A stretch of 64,000 nucleotides of DNA from Bradyrhizobium diazoefficiens USDA 110 (GCF_000011365.1 NC_004463.1:3706001-3770000), one strand, 5' to 3'; shown: positions 50,118 through 59,754, counted from the stretch's first letter. Program-made: numbers and translations. The notes: a model not told the origin generated them from the letters alone.

Positions 50118-51377
50118 ATGAGACTGCTCGGGAAGCTGGGACTCGCCGCTGCCGCATGCCTGCTTTGGGCCAACTCTGCCGCAGCCGACACGACGGTCAA
50201 ATGGCTCCACATCGAGGCCAATCCGGCCCAGGTGAAGATCTGGGAGGAGGTCGCGCGCGCCTATGAGGCGTCGCATCCGGGCGTCAAGGTCGAGATGCAG
50301 TTCCTCGAGAACGAGGCCTACAAGGCCAAGCTGCCGACCATCCTGCAATCCAAGGATCGGCCGAACATCATCTACAGCTGGGCCGGTGGCGTCCTGAAGG
50401 CGCAGATCGAAGCCGGCGTCCTCGACGACATCACCGATTCCGTGAAGGGTTACAGCGACAGCCTGACGCCGGCAGCGCTCGCTGCCTTCACCAGCAATGG
50501 CCGCGTCTATGGACTTCCGACCGCGCTGTCGCAGGTCGGCTTCCTCTGCAACAGGGAACTGATGGCCAAGGCGAAGGTCGATCCCGCGGGGATCAAGAGC
50601 TGGGATGATCTGCTTGCCGCCGTCAAGACGTTGAAGGCCGCAGGCGTGACGCCGATCGTGGTCGGCGGCGCCGACAAATGGCCGTTGCACTTCTATTGGA
50701 CGCATCTTGCCGTGCGCATTGGCGGCAAGCCGGCCTTCGACGCGGCGCTGCGCGGCGAGAACGGCGGCTTCGCCGGCGAAACCTTCCAGAAGTCCGGCGA
50801 GCTGTTCAAGCAGCTCGTCGATCTTCAGCCGTTCCAGAACGGTTTCCTGGGCTTCAAGAATCCGCAGGCCGTCGGCTATTTCGGCGACGGCAAGGCCGCA
50901 ATGACGCTCGCCATCAGCACCGTCTATCATCTGCAGCGCGCGCTCGCCGCCGACAAGGTGGGCCTCTCCGAGGACAAGATCTGCTGGTTCGACTTCCCGG
51001 TCGTCTCGGGCGGCAAGGGCGCGCCGACCGACACGCTCGGCGGCATCACCGGCTGGCTGATCACCAAGGGCTCGCCGAAGGAGGCGGTCGACTTCCTGAA
51101 ATACTTCGTCTCCAAGGACGTACAGACGCGGCTTGCGGCGGGCAATTTCATCATCCCGGTGGTGCAGGGCGCGGATGCCGGCCTCAACAATTCCTTCATG
51201 AAGCTGATCGCGGCCAATCTGGCGAAGTCGAACTATCACCAGAACTTCTACGACCAGAGCCTCGGTCCCTCGGTTGGCCGCGTCGTCAATGACGTTACTG
51301 CCGAAATCGCCGGCGGCAGCATGAGCCCGCAGGACGCCGCGAAAGCGATCGAGGCGGCCTGGAAGCAGGGTAACTGA
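50118..51377 (+). CDS. ABC sugar-transport periplasmic binding protein
   Basis: 419 residues, signal peptide MRLLGKLGLAAAACLLWANSAAA. Extracellular solute-binding protein family 1 (MalE/UgpB-like): WEEVARAYEASHPGVKVEMQFLE and the YGLPTALSQVGFLCNRELM hinge. Start ATG 50118 after GGGAGGG; a GTG at 50115 is an alternative. First gene of a run through the LacI gene. Confidence 0.9.
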   Translation: MRLLGKLGLAAAACLLWANSAAADTTVKWLHIEANPAQVKIWEEVARAYEASHPGVKVEMQFLENEAYKAKLPTILQSKDRPNIIYSWAGGVLKAQIEAGVLDDITDSVKGYSDSLTPAALAAFTSNGRVYGLPTALSQVGFLCNRELMAKAKVDPAGIKSWDDLLAAVKTLKAAGVTPIVVGGADKWPLHFYWTHLAVRIGGKPAFDAALRGENGGFAGETFQKSGELFKQLVDLQPFQNGFLGFKNPQAVGYFGDGKAAMTLAISTVYHLQRALAADKVGLSEDKICWFDFPVVSGGKGAPTDTLGGITGWLITKGSPKEAVDFLKYFVSKDVQTRLAAGNFIIPVVQGADAGLNNSFMKLIAANLAKSNYHQNFYDQSLGPSVGRVVNDVTAEIAGGSMSPQDAAKAIEAAWKQGN

Positions 51378-51379
51378 CG

Positions 51380-52321
51380 GTGGCGCGACCGATCGCGAGC
51401 GCGCCGGCGATGAGCGTTGCGCAGACATCGGTCTCGCCGACGGCGGTGCGCGGCCCCGGCTGGGACGGCCGCTTCACGGTGCTGATCCTGTTCCTGCCGC
51501 CGGCGCTGCTGTTGTTCACGCTGTTCGTGGTGGTGCCGATCGGCGAGGCGGCCTGGTACTCGGCCTTCAACTGGAACGGCTTTGGCCGGCCGACCAACTG
51601 GATCGGCTTCGACAATTACCGCTTCGTGCTGGAGACGCGCGCCTTCTGGCTCGCGTTGCGCAACAACGGGCTGATCATCGCGGTCTCGCTGCTGATACAG
51701 CTGCCGCTGGCGCTCACGCTCGCCTTGATGCTCGCCGAGCGTTTCCGCGGGGCGGTGGCGCTGCGCATGCTGTTCTTCATGCCCTATATCCTGGCCGAGA
51801 TCGCAACCGGGCTGATCTTCTCGTTCGTCTACGACGGAGACTACGGCCTGGTCGCTTCGATCTGGCGCACCTTCGGCGCCGAGCCGCCGCATCTGCTGGC
51901 CTCGACCGACACGGCGATGCTGGCGGTGCTGATCGTCATCGTATGGAAGTATTTCGGCTTCCACATGATGCTGTTCATCGCCGCGCTTCAGGGCCTCGAC
52001 AAGAGCCTGGTCGAGGCGGCCACCATCGACGGCGCGACGCGCTCGCAGACGCTCCGCCACGTCGTCATCCCGTTGCTGTATCCGACCATCCGGCTCTCGG
52101 TGTTCTTCGCCATCATCGGCTCGCTGCAGCTGTTCGATCTCGTCATGCCGCTGACGCGCGGGGGACCGGCGGATTCCTCCAACACCATGGTGAGCTTCCT
52201 CTACAACAACGGCATCTCGCGCATGCGCGTCGGCTATGGCAGCGCCATCGGCGTCATCCTGTTCGTGATCTGCGTGACCTTTGCCTTCACCTACAAGCGA
52301 TGGTTCATGCGCGATGAATGA
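51380..52321 (+). CDS. ABC sugar permease 1 (MalF/UgpA-like)
   Basis: 313 residues, six hydrophobic segments, EAA-type loop LDKSLVEAATIDGATRSQTLRHVVIPLL that docks the ATPase. Start GTG 51380; a later ATG (51410) is possible because the first residues are Pro/Ala-rich and unconserved. Two bases after the binding-protein stop. Confidence 0.88.
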   Translation: MARPIASAPAMSVAQTSVSPTAVRGPGWDGRFTVLILFLPPALLLFTLFVVVPIGEAAWYSAFNWNGFGRPTNWIGFDNYRFVLETRAFWLALRNNGLIIAVSLLIQLPLALTLALMLAERFRGAVALRMLFFMPYILAEIATGLIFSFVYDGDYGLVASIWRTFGAEPPHLLASTDTAMLAVLIVIVWKYFGFHMMLFIAALQGLDKSLVEAATIDGATRSQTLRHVVIPLLYPTIRLSVFFAIIGSLQLFDLVMPLTRGGPADSSNTMVSFLYNNGISRMRVGYGSAIGVILFVICVTFAFTYKRWFMRDE

Positions 52322-53162
52322 CGCCGAGCCCGCCCGTATTCCGTTCGATCCCGCCATCCTGTTCAAGGCGCTGTTCCTCGCCGTGATCGCCGTCTTCGTG
52401 CTGGTGCCGCTGCTCGCGACCCTGCTCGGCGGCTTCAAGTCGCTCGGTGAGCTGCGCGTCAATCCGTTCGGCTTGCCAAGGCACTGGGAATGGCAGAACT
52501 ATGCCGACATCCTGTTCTCGGCGCGCTACTGGCAGCTGCTCCGCAACTCGCTGGTCATCTCGACGCTCGCGGTGACGCTGACCCTGATCGTGGCTTCGAT
52601 GGCCGCGTTCACCTTCGCTCATGTCAGGTTCTACGGCTCATCGATGCTGCTGAGCTACCTGACGCTCGGCCTGCTGTTTCCCGCCGCGACGGCGGTGTTG
52701 CCGCTGTTCATCAAGGTGCGCGATCTCGGGCTGCTCGATACGTATTTCGGCGTCGCGCTGCCGCAGGTCGCATTCAGCCTGGCCATGAGCGTGCTGCTGC
52801 TGCGGCGCTTCTTCAAGGACATTCCCTATGAATTGCTCGAAGCCGCGCTGGTGGACGGCTGCAGCTACATCAAGTTCTTTCGCTACGTGACGCTGCCGCT
52901 GTCACGGCCGATTCTTGCCACCGTCGGCACCATCACCTTCGTCAACAGCTGGAACGCCTATCTGCTGCCGCTGGTGATGCTCAACACCGATGCGCTCTAT
53001 CCCTGGCCGCTCGGTATCATGGTTTATCAAGGCGAGTATTCGTCCGAGTGGCACCTGATCCTGGCCTTCATCACGCTGACCATCCTGCCGACGGTCATTC
53101 TCTTCCTTCTGGCGCAGAAGCACATCGTCGCCGGCCTCACCGCAGGCGCGGTCAAGGGATGA
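52314..53162 (+). CDS. ABC sugar permease 2 (MalG/UgpE-like)
   Basis: 282 residues with EAA loop IPYELLEAALVDGCSYIKFFRYVTLPL and six hydrophobic segments. ATG 52314 overlaps the first permease stop by 8 bp. No ATPase gene follows, so the importer must share an ATPase encoded elsewhere, as some CUT1 systems do. Confidence 0.88.
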   Translation: MNDAEPARIPFDPAILFKALFLAVIAVFVLVPLLATLLGGFKSLGELRVNPFGLPRHWEWQNYADILFSARYWQLLRNSLVISTLAVTLTLIVASMAAFTFAHVRFYGSSMLLSYLTLGLLFPAATAVLPLFIKVRDLGLLDTYFGVALPQVAFSLAMSVLLLRRFFKDIPYELLEAALVDGCSYIKFFRYVTLPLSRPILATVGTITFVNSWNAYLLPLVMLNTDALYPWPLGIMVYQGEYSSEWHLILAFITLTILPTVILFLLAQKHIVAGLTAGAVKG

Positions 53163-53184
53163 ACGGAATCTCACGGAGATCACA

Positions 53185-54282
53185 ATGAGAAGAATAGGCG
53201 TCGGAATCATCGGCTGCGGCAACATCAGCACCGCCTATCTGAAGGCGGCCCAGCGCTTCCCGGTCATGGAGGTCAAAGCGCTCGCCGACATGCGCAGCGA
53301 TGCCGCGGAGCGCCAGGGCGCGGCCTTCGGCCTACCGGGGATGCGGGTCGATCAGTTGCTGAGGCGCGACGACGTCGAGATCGTCATCAATCTCACGGTG
53401 CCGCTCGCCCACACCGACGTCAGCCTCGCCGTGCTCAATGCCGGCAAGCATATCCATTCCGAGAAGCCGCTCGGCATCAACGTCGCGGAGGCGCGCAAGG
53501 TGATCGATCTCGCGGCGCAGAAGAACCTTCGCGTCGGCTGCGCGCCGGATACGTTCCTGGGCGGTGGACACCAGACCGCGCGCAAGCTGATCGACGACGG
53601 CGCGATCGGCACGCCGGTTGCGGGCAGCGCCTTCTTCGGCTGTCCCGGCCACGAGCGCTGGCATCCGGCGCCAGGCTTCTATTACCTGCGCGGCGGCGGG
53701 CCGATGCTGGACATGGGGCCGTATTACATCACCGATCTCGTCCAGCTGCTCGGCCCGGTCGCGAGCGTGATGGGCTCGACCGCGCGTCCGAAATCCGAGC
53801 GCGTGGTGACCAGCCAGCCGATGAACGGCACGCTGATTCCGGTCGAGGTCTCGACCCATGTGGCGGGCACGCTCGAATTCGAGAGCGGGGCGGTCGTCTC
53901 GATCGCGATGAGCTTTGATGTCCCGAAGCACCGGCACGCGCCGATCGAGATCTATGGCGACAAGGGCAGCATGCTGGTGCCGGACCCGAACCGCTTCGGC
54001 GGCGAGGTGCAGGTCGCGAGGACCGGCGGTGAATGGGAGACGGTGCCGCCGACGCACGGCCATGTCGACGGCGAGTTCCGCTCGATCGGCGTCGCCGACA
54101 TGGCCGCCGCGATCCTGAACAACCGGCCGCATCGCGCCAGTGGTGCGCTCGCCTTCCACGTGCTGGAGGTGATGGAGGCGTTCCAGACCTCCGCCGACGA
54201 CGGGCGGCGCGTCAAGATCGAGAGCCGCGTCGAGCGGCCGGCGATGCTGCCGGCCGGACGCGAAACCGGACAGATCGACTGA
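53185..54282 (+). CDS. Gfo/Idh/MocA-family oxidoreductase
   Basis: 365 residues, NAD(P)-dependent sugar dehydrogenase. GVGIIGCGNISTAYLKAAQ is the N-terminal dinucleotide-binding start, EKPLGINVAEAR is the conserved EKP motif, and the C-terminal alpha/beta domain follows. In myo-inositol, glucoside or hexose pathways these act on the imported sugar. Start ATG 53185, 22 bp after the permease stop. Confidence 0.9.
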   Translation: MRRIGVGIIGCGNISTAYLKAAQRFPVMEVKALADMRSDAAERQGAAFGLPGMRVDQLLRRDDVEIVINLTVPLAHTDVSLAVLNAGKHIHSEKPLGINVAEARKVIDLAAQKNLRVGCAPDTFLGGGHQTARKLIDDGAIGTPVAGSAFFGCPGHERWHPAPGFYYLRGGGPMLDMGPYYITDLVQLLGPVASVMGSTARPKSERVVTSQPMNGTLIPVEVSTHVAGTLEFESGAVVSIAMSFDVPKHRHAPIEIYGDKGSMLVPDPNRFGGEVQVARTGGEWETVPPTHGHVDGEFRSIGVADMAAAILNNRPHRASGALAFHVLEVMEAFQTSADDGRRVKIESRVERPAMLPAGRETGQID

Positions 54283-54292
54283 GGACAGAAAC

Positions 54293-54937
54293 ATGCGCAA
54301 GGCAATGATAGTTTGGGGCGGCTGGCCGGGACACGATCCGGATCTCTGTGCCTCGATGATCCGCGGCTGGCTGAAGGCGGAAGGCTTCGAGGTGCGGATC
54401 GAGACCACGACGGCGGCATTCGCCGATCCCGCGATTCACGATCTGTCGCTGATCATCCCGATCTACACCATGTCGAAGATCGAGAAGGCGGAAGCGCTCA
54501 ATCTCTGCGCGGCGGTGCGCAGCGGCGTCGGGCTCACCGGCCATCATGGCGGCATGTGCGACGCGTTCCGCGATTCCGTCGACTACCAGTTCCTGTGTGG
54601 CGGGCAGTGGGTCGCGCATCCTGGCAACATCATCGACTACAAGGTCGACTTGACGAAGCCGGACGACCCCATCATGAAGGGTCTGAAGAGTTTCGAGCAT
54701 CGTTCAGAGCAGTATTACATGCATGTCGACCCCGCCAACGAGGTGTTGGCGACGACGACCTTCACCGGCGAGCACGCGCCCTGGATCGAGGGCGTGGTCA
54801 TGCCCGTGGTGTGGAAGAAGCGCTACGGCGCGGGCAGGGTGTTCTACTCCTCGCTCGGCCACCGTGCCTACGAGCTTGACGTGCCGGAGATCCGAACGCT
54901 GATGACCCGCGGCATGCTGTGGGCGGCGCGCGAATGA
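54293..54937 (+). CDS. ThuA-like domain protein
   Basis: 214 residues, glutamine-amidotransferase-like fold of the ThuA family, linked to trehalose/sugar utilisation in rhizobia. VWGGWPGHDPDLCASMIRGWL and GLTGHHGGMCDAFRD are the fold's conserved features. Ten bases after the dehydrogenase stop. Its precise reaction is not established. Confidence 0.86.
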   Translation: MRKAMIVWGGWPGHDPDLCASMIRGWLKAEGFEVRIETTTAAFADPAIHDLSLIIPIYTMSKIEKAEALNLCAAVRSGVGLTGHHGGMCDAFRDSVDYQFLCGGQWVAHPGNIIDYKVDLTKPDDPIMKGLKSFEHRSEQYYMHVDPANEVLATTTFTGEHAPWIEGVVMPVVWKKRYGAGRVFYSSLGHRAYELDVPEIRTLMTRGMLWAARE

Positions 54938-55983
54938 CAGCCGGCGCGGCGCAGCCGGTGCTTCGTGCCACGCTCGAGGATGTCGCGCGCGCGGCGGGCG
55001 TTTCGCTCGCCACCGTCGACCGCGTCGTCAACCGGCGCGAGGGCGTGCGCGCCAAGACGGTTGCGCGCGTCGAGGCCGCGGTGGCAAAACTCGGCTATCG
55101 TGCCGACGTCGCGGCCGCGCGGCTTGCCCGCGGCCAGACGTTCCGCTTCGCGTTCGTGCTGCCGACCGGCAGCAACAGCTTCATGACCAACCTGACCGAG
55201 CAGGTCCAGCGCACCGCGGACTGGCTCGCCGGCCAGCGCGGCTTCATCGATATTCTCCATGTCGACGTGTTCGATCCGGACGTGCTGGCCAGCGCGCTGG
55301 AAAACTTGTCGCCGGCCTATCAGGGCGTCGCCGTCATCGCGCTCGACCATCCGAGGGTACGCGCCGCGATCGACGAGCTCGCAGGCCGCGGGGTCGCCGT
55401 GGTGACCCTGGTGTCGGACGCGCCGAGCTCGCGCCGCCTGCACTATGTCGGTATCGACAACCCGGCCGCGGGGCGGACCGCGGCCACGCTGATGGGACGC
55501 TTCCTCGCCGGCAACGAGGGGACGGTCGCGGTGATCGCGGGATCGTTGTCGCTGCGCGATCACACCGAGCGGCAGTTCGGCTTCCACCAGATCCTGTCCA
55601 GCGAGTATCCGGATTTGCGCGCGCTCCCGGTCATCGAGGGCCGCGACGACAGCGACCGAACGCGGAAGCTCACGGCCGCGCTGCTGGCGCGCCATGCCGA
55701 TCTCCGCGGCATCTATTGCTGCGGCGCCGGGAACCGTGGCATTGCTGATGCGCTCGAGGCCTCGGGACGGGCGCGCGAGGTGGTCTGGATCACCCATGAG
55801 CTGACTCAGTATACGCGGCGCTTCCTGGTCCGCGGCACGCTCGACGCCATCATCAACCAGGACCCCGGCCACGAGGCGCGGTCCGCAGCGCGCGTCCTGC
55901 TCGCGCATTGCTCGGGTGAGCCCATCAGCCCCGACCAGGAACGCATCCGCATCGACATTTTTCTGCGGGACAATCTGCCGTAA
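54934..55983 (+). CDS. LacI-family transcriptional regulator
   Basis: 349 residues. N-terminal LacI helix-turn-helix TLEDVARAAGVSLATVDRVV with hinge helix, then a periplasmic-binding-protein-like sensor (Peripla_BP_4). The ATG overlaps the ThuA-like stop (ATGA), so it is the last gene of the sugar operon and probably autoregulates it. The C-terminus resembles sugar-binding sensors rather than purine types. No clear LacI operator was recognised in 49950-50117. Confidence 0.88.
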   Translation: MTAGAAQPVLRATLEDVARAAGVSLATVDRVVNRREGVRAKTVARVEAAVAKLGYRADVAAARLARGQTFRFAFVLPTGSNSFMTNLTEQVQRTADWLAGQRGFIDILHVDVFDPDVLASALENLSPAYQGVAVIALDHPRVRAAIDELAGRGVAVVTLVSDAPSSRRLHYVGIDNPAAGRTAATLMGRFLAGNEGTVAVIAGSLSLRDHTERQFGFHQILSSEYPDLRALPVIEGRDDSDRTRKLTAALLARHADLRGIYCCGAGNRGIADALEASGRAREVVWITHELTQYTRRFLVRGTLDAIINQDPGHEARSAARVLLAHCSGEPISPDQERIRIDIFLRDNLP

Positions 55984-56008
55984 CTGCGAGCTCTGATGCG
56001 CGGCCGCT

Positions 56009-56036
56009 GCTCTCGCCCGATCGAGCCGGCGAGGGC
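56009..56036. terminator. Stem-loop between convergent lacI-like and iclR-like genes
   Basis: 9-bp arms GCTCTCGCC and GGCGAGGGC with one G-U pair and a 10-base loop in the 56-bp convergent gap. It could serve transcripts from both sides; there is no T run. Confidence 0.4.
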
Positions 56037-56039
56037 GGT

Positions 56040-56918
56040 TCAGCCTCCGCCTTGCCAGCCGGCGGTCGCGGAGAGGGCGCGCGCGTGGGCGCTCAGGGCC
56101 GTCGCTGTCGGACCTTTCAGGTCATCGTCGAGAATACCGATGGGTCCCATCATCGTGATGGCCGCGATCATGAACCCGCCCTGGTCGAAGATCGGCGCGG
56201 ATAGGGAGGTGAAGTTCGGCAGCAGCGCGTCACGACAACGGCTGATGCCGTCGCGCCGGATCGTGTCCATCATCTCCTCCACCTCGGCCTTGGTGGTTGG
56301 CGCGTCATCGACCCGCGTCTCGCGCGAGCGTTCCTCCTTGAGCTCCTGATCCAGCATCTCGCCCGTCAGCGAGCGCGGCAAATGTGCAAGAAAGTTTCGC
56401 CCCAGCGCGGACCGCAGCAGGCTCAGGACGCTTCCGACGCGCAGCTCGATGATGGGCCGGCTGGCTCCGCCCTCGACGCGATAGATGATGGTCGGTCCGC
56501 GATTGCCCCACACGCCGAGAAATACGGTGTGGCCGATCGTCGTTGCGAGTTCGGTCATGGCCGGCCGCGCGACGGCGAAGACGTCGAATTGCTCGATGGC
56601 CGCCATGCCGAGCTTCAATGCGTAGGGGCCGAGGGCATAGCAGCCGGTGTCGCTCTCCTGTCGGACGATGCCCACCGCCTGAAAGCTCACGAGATAATAG
56701 TGGACGTTGGCCGCGGACATTCCGGTGTTGGCGGCGATCATCTTCAGCGGCACGGGCCGCATTTCGGTCCTGAGGTAGTCGAGGATCTTGAAGCCGATCT
56801 CGATCGACTGAATGCCGCGCCGTCCGGGCCGTTCCGCCTTGGTGGTCTTGCCGGGTTTGGCTCCTCGTGCGGATGCGGGCGCCGGATCCGGCGGACGGGG
56901 TCGGCGCGGCTTCTTCAC
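56040..56918 (-). CDS. IclR-family transcriptional regulator
   Basis: 292 residues. N-terminal basic tail (PRRPDPAPASARG), then winged helix SIEIGFKILDYLRTEMRPVPLKMIAANTGMSAANVHYYL and the C-terminal effector domain (GHTVFLGVWGNRGPTIIYRVEG, GSVLSLLRSALGRNFLAHL). IclR proteins control aromatic and carboxylate catabolism as repressors or activators. Divergent from the MFS gene; a palindrome lies between them at 57017-57030. Confidence 0.88.
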   Translation of the reverse strand: MKKPRRPRPPDPAPASARGAKPGKTTKAERPGRRGIQSIEIGFKILDYLRTEMRPVPLKMIAANTGMSAANVHYYLVSFQAVGIVRQESDTGCYALGPYALKLGMAAIEQFDVFAVARPAMTELATTIGHTVFLGVWGNRGPTIIYRVEGGASRPIIELRVGSVLSLLRSALGRNFLAHLPRSLTGEMLDQELKEERSRETRVDDAPTTKAEVEEMMDTIRRDGISRCRDALLPNFTSLSAPIFDQGGFMIAAITMMGPIGILDDDLKGPTATALSAHARALSATAGWQGGG

Positions 56919-57016
56919 TGAAAATCCTTATAGATCAGGGTGTTACGGCGGGTGTCGTGCTGGCGCATTATTGGGCGCGTCGCGCCGGATATTCAAGCTT
57001 GCTGTATTTGACGACA

Positions 57017-57037
57017 TCATATGTATATGACTAAATA
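57017..57037. promoter_or_regulatory. Candidate regulator site, MFS/iclR divergent promoter
   Basis: TCATAT-GT-ATATGA (57017-57030) is an inverted repeat with 6-bp arms in an AT-rich patch; it overlaps TATATGACTAAATA (57024-57037), similar to TACATGTCTAAAAA at 60434-60447. It is 50-70 bp before the MFS start. Confidence 0.45.
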
Positions 57038-57086
57038 AAATTGCTTGAAGCGGGGCTGGGTTTGGCCGCGAAACAGGGGAATGACG

Positions 57087-58721
57087 ATGGATGCACGAGC
57101 GACGGCGGTACCCGCCGACCAGAATCTGACGCGCAGCGAGGAGCGGCAGGTCGTTCTCGCCTCGACCCTCGGCACCGTGTTCGAGTGGTACGACTTCTTC
57201 ATCTACGGCTCGCTGGCCGTGTTCATGAGTTCGGTATTGTTTCCGCCGGACAACCCGACCGCCGCCGTGCTTGCGTCGCTCGGCGCTCTTGCGGCAGGCT
57301 TCGTGATCCGGCCGATCGGCGCAGTGGTCTTCGGCCGCATCGGCGATCTGGTCGGTCGAAAATATACCTTCCTCATCACCATCGTGATGATGGGCGGCGG
57401 CACGGCCTTGATCGGCTTCCTGCCCACCTATGCCAGCGTGGGTCATGCTGCATGGATCTCGCTGGTCATGCTGCGATTGATCCAGGGCCTCGCGGTCGGC
57501 GGCGAGTATGGCGGTGCCGTCATCTACGTTGCGGAGCATTCGCGTCCGGACCGGCGCGGGCTTCTGACCGGCTGGATCCAGATCACATCGTCGGTCGGGC
57601 TGGCGCTCTCCATCGCGGTCATCATCGGCACGCAGAGCGTCATGAGCGAGGCCGACTTCAAGGCCTGGGGATGGCGCGCTCCCTTCATCATCTCGATCGC
57701 GATGCTGGCGTTCTCGATCTACGTCCGCGCCAAGCTGCATGAATCGCCCGTCTTCACGCGTCTCAAGGCCGAGCGTCGCCTGTCCAGGAGCCCGGTCAGA
57801 GACACGTTCGCCCGGTGGTCCAGCCTTCGCCTGGTGTTGATCGGGCTGTTCGGTGTGACCGCGGGGATGGGGTCCACTTACTTCACCGGCCAGTTCTACG
57901 TGATGATCTTCATGCAGCAGATCGCAAGGATCGACCTGCAGACATCCTATACCCTGATGGCCATCGGCCTCGTCATCGGTGCGCCGGCTTTCGTTTTCTT
58001 CGGTTGGCTGTCCGATCGGGTCGGACGCAAATGGCTGATGATGACGGGTCTCGTACTTTCGGCGCTGTGCTACCGGCCGATGTTTTCGTCGCTGCTGGAG
58101 GCAGCAAATCCGCAGCTCGTGGCCGCGACCCGCAGTGCGCCGGTGACGGTGCACGCCGACACCACCAGCGAAGCATGCCGGTTCGGCCTTGCGGCCGCAT
58201 TGCTGAGCTCGCATGGCGATCATGGCAAGCCTTGCGTCCAGGCCAAGAAGCTGTTGATCGGAAGCGGCATCAACTTCAGCTATGCCGCCCCGGTCGATGG
58301 CCAGGCCGTAGCCATGACGGTCAACGGCAAGACGATTGCCGGATACGATGCGGCGGCTTATCGCAAGGCCCTGTCCGAGGCGGGTTACCCCGCCAAGGCG
58401 GATCCCGCGAAGGTGTCGTCAGCCTACATCGTCTTTCTGCTGGTCGTCATGACCGTCATCGTCGCGATGGTCTATGGGCCGGTGGCGTCGTTCCTGGTCG
58501 AGGTGTTTCCGGCCAACATCCGATACACGGCACTTTCGTTTCCCTACCACATCGGCGCCGGCATCTTCGGTGGCTTCCTGCCGTTCTTTGCAACCTATCT
58601 TTCGCTCGCGGTCGGCGACGTGTTTGCGGGGCTCTGGTATCCGGTCGTCATTTGCACGGTCGTCGCCGTGATCGGATCGATCATGCTGCCGAACAGGCCG
58701 CAAATCGAGACGGATCACTGA
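57087..58721 (+). CDS. MFS transporter, metabolite:H+ symporter (MHS) type, with extra loop
   Basis: 544 residues, about 100 more than usual. SMR-like N-terminus TVFEWYDFFIYGSLA, GRIGDLVGRKYTFLI and AVGGEYGGAVIYVAEHS are MHS signatures. Between roughly residues 335 and 435 an inserted hydrophilic segment (residues around CRFGLAAALL to AAYRKALSEAGYP) interrupts the second half; it contains two Cys that may pair. The ATG at 57087 has AGGGGA six bases upstream; the ATG at 57081 lacks spacing. Probably imports the nitrile or acid used by the downstream genes. Confidence 0.87.
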   Translation: MDARATAVPADQNLTRSEERQVVLASTLGTVFEWYDFFIYGSLAVFMSSVLFPPDNPTAAVLASLGALAAGFVIRPIGAVVFGRIGDLVGRKYTFLITIVMMGGGTALIGFLPTYASVGHAAWISLVMLRLIQGLAVGGEYGGAVIYVAEHSRPDRRGLLTGWIQITSSVGLALSIAVIIGTQSVMSEADFKAWGWRAPFIISIAMLAFSIYVRAKLHESPVFTRLKAERRLSRSPVRDTFARWSSLRLVLIGLFGVTAGMGSTYFTGQFYVMIFMQQIARIDLQTSYTLMAIGLVIGAPAFVFFGWLSDRVGRKWLMMTGLVLSALCYRPMFSSLLEAANPQLVAATRSAPVTVHADTTSEACRFGLAAALLSSHGDHGKPCVQAKKLLIGSGINFSYAAPVDGQAVAMTVNGKTIAGYDAAAYRKALSEAGYPAKADPAKVSSAYIVFLLVVMTVIVAMVYGPVASFLVEVFPANIRYTALSFPYHIGAGIFGGFLPFFATYLSLAVGDVFAGLWYPVVICTVVAVIGSIMLPNRPQIETDH

Positions 58722-58781
58722 GTATGACATGCCGGCGGGCCGCAGCAGCGGCCCGCTCTCCGTTTCCGTGCCCGGGATGAC

Positions 58782-59747
58782 ATGATGGATAGCAACCGAC
58801 CGAACACCTACAAGGCGGCCGTCGTTCAGGCCGCGTCAGATCCGACAAGCTCGCTGGTGTCGGCGCAAAAGGCGGCGGCCCTGATCGAGAAGGCCGCTGG
58901 CGCCGGCGCGAGGCTGGTCGTTTTCCCTGAAGCCTTCATTGGCGGCTATCCCAAGGGAAATTCGTTCGGCGCTCCCGTCGGCATGCGCAAGCCCGAAGGA
59001 CGCGAGGCGTTCCGTTTGTATTGGGAGGCGGCCATCGATCTCGATGGCGTGGAGGTCGAGACGATCGCTGCGGCGGCCGCCGCAACCGGTGCCTTTACCG
59101 TCATCGGCTGCATCGAGCGAGAGCAGGGCACGCTCTACTGCACGGCGCTGTTCTTCGACGGGGCGCGTGGGCTCGTCGGCAAGCACCGCAAGCTGATGCC
59201 GACTGCGGGCGAGCGGCTGATCTGGGGTTTCGGCGACGGCTCGACCATGCCGGTGTTCGAGACCTCGCTCGGCAATATCGGCGCCGTGATCTGCTGGGAG
59301 AACTACATGCCGATGCTGCGCATGCACATGTACAGCCAGGGCATCAGCATCTACTGCGCTCCAACCGCGGATGATCGCGATACCTGGCTTCCGACCATGC
59401 AGCATATCGCCCTGGAGGGACGCTGCTTCGTCCTGACGGCCTGTCAGCATCTCAAGCGCGGCGCCTTCCCGGCGGACTACGAGTGCGCGCTGGGTGCCGA
59501 TCCCGAGACCGTGCTCATGCGCGGCGGCAGCGCCATCGTCAATCCGCTCGGCAAGGTGCTGGCGGGTCCATGCTTCGAGGGGGAGACCATCCTGTATGCC
59601 GACATTGCGCTCGACGAGGTGACGCGCGGCAAGTTTGATTTCGACGCCGCGGGGCACTATTCCCGTCCGGACGTTTTCCAGCTCGTCGTCGACGATCGAC
59701 CGAAGCGGGCAGTATCAACCGTCAGCGCCGTTCGCGCGCGCAATTGA
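58782..59747 (+). CDS. Nitrilase (carbon-nitrogen hydrolase family)
   Basis: 321 residues. Catalytic triad Glu50 (VFPEAF), Lys137 (GKHRKLMPT) and Cys171 (ICWENYMPM); IYCAPTADDRDTW and the C-terminal HYSRPDVFQL are diagnostic of nitrilases that convert R-CN to R-COOH and ammonia. Two ATGs (58782, 58785) are in the same frame; either may be used. Cytoplasmic. It follows the MFS gene by 60 bp. Confidence 0.9.
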   Translation: MMDSNRPNTYKAAVVQAASDPTSSLVSAQKAAALIEKAAGAGARLVVFPEAFIGGYPKGNSFGAPVGMRKPEGREAFRLYWEAAIDLDGVEVETIAAAAAATGAFTVIGCIEREQGTLYCTALFFDGARGLVGKHRKLMPTAGERLIWGFGDGSTMPVFETSLGNIGAVICWENYMPMLRMHMYSQGISIYCAPTADDRDTWLPTMQHIALEGRCFVLTACQHLKRGAFPADYECALGADPETVLMRGGSAIVNPLGKVLAGPCFEGETILYADIALDEVTRGKFDFDAAGHYSRPDVFQLVVDDRPKRAVSTVSAVRARN

Positions 59748-59754
59748 GGGACCG

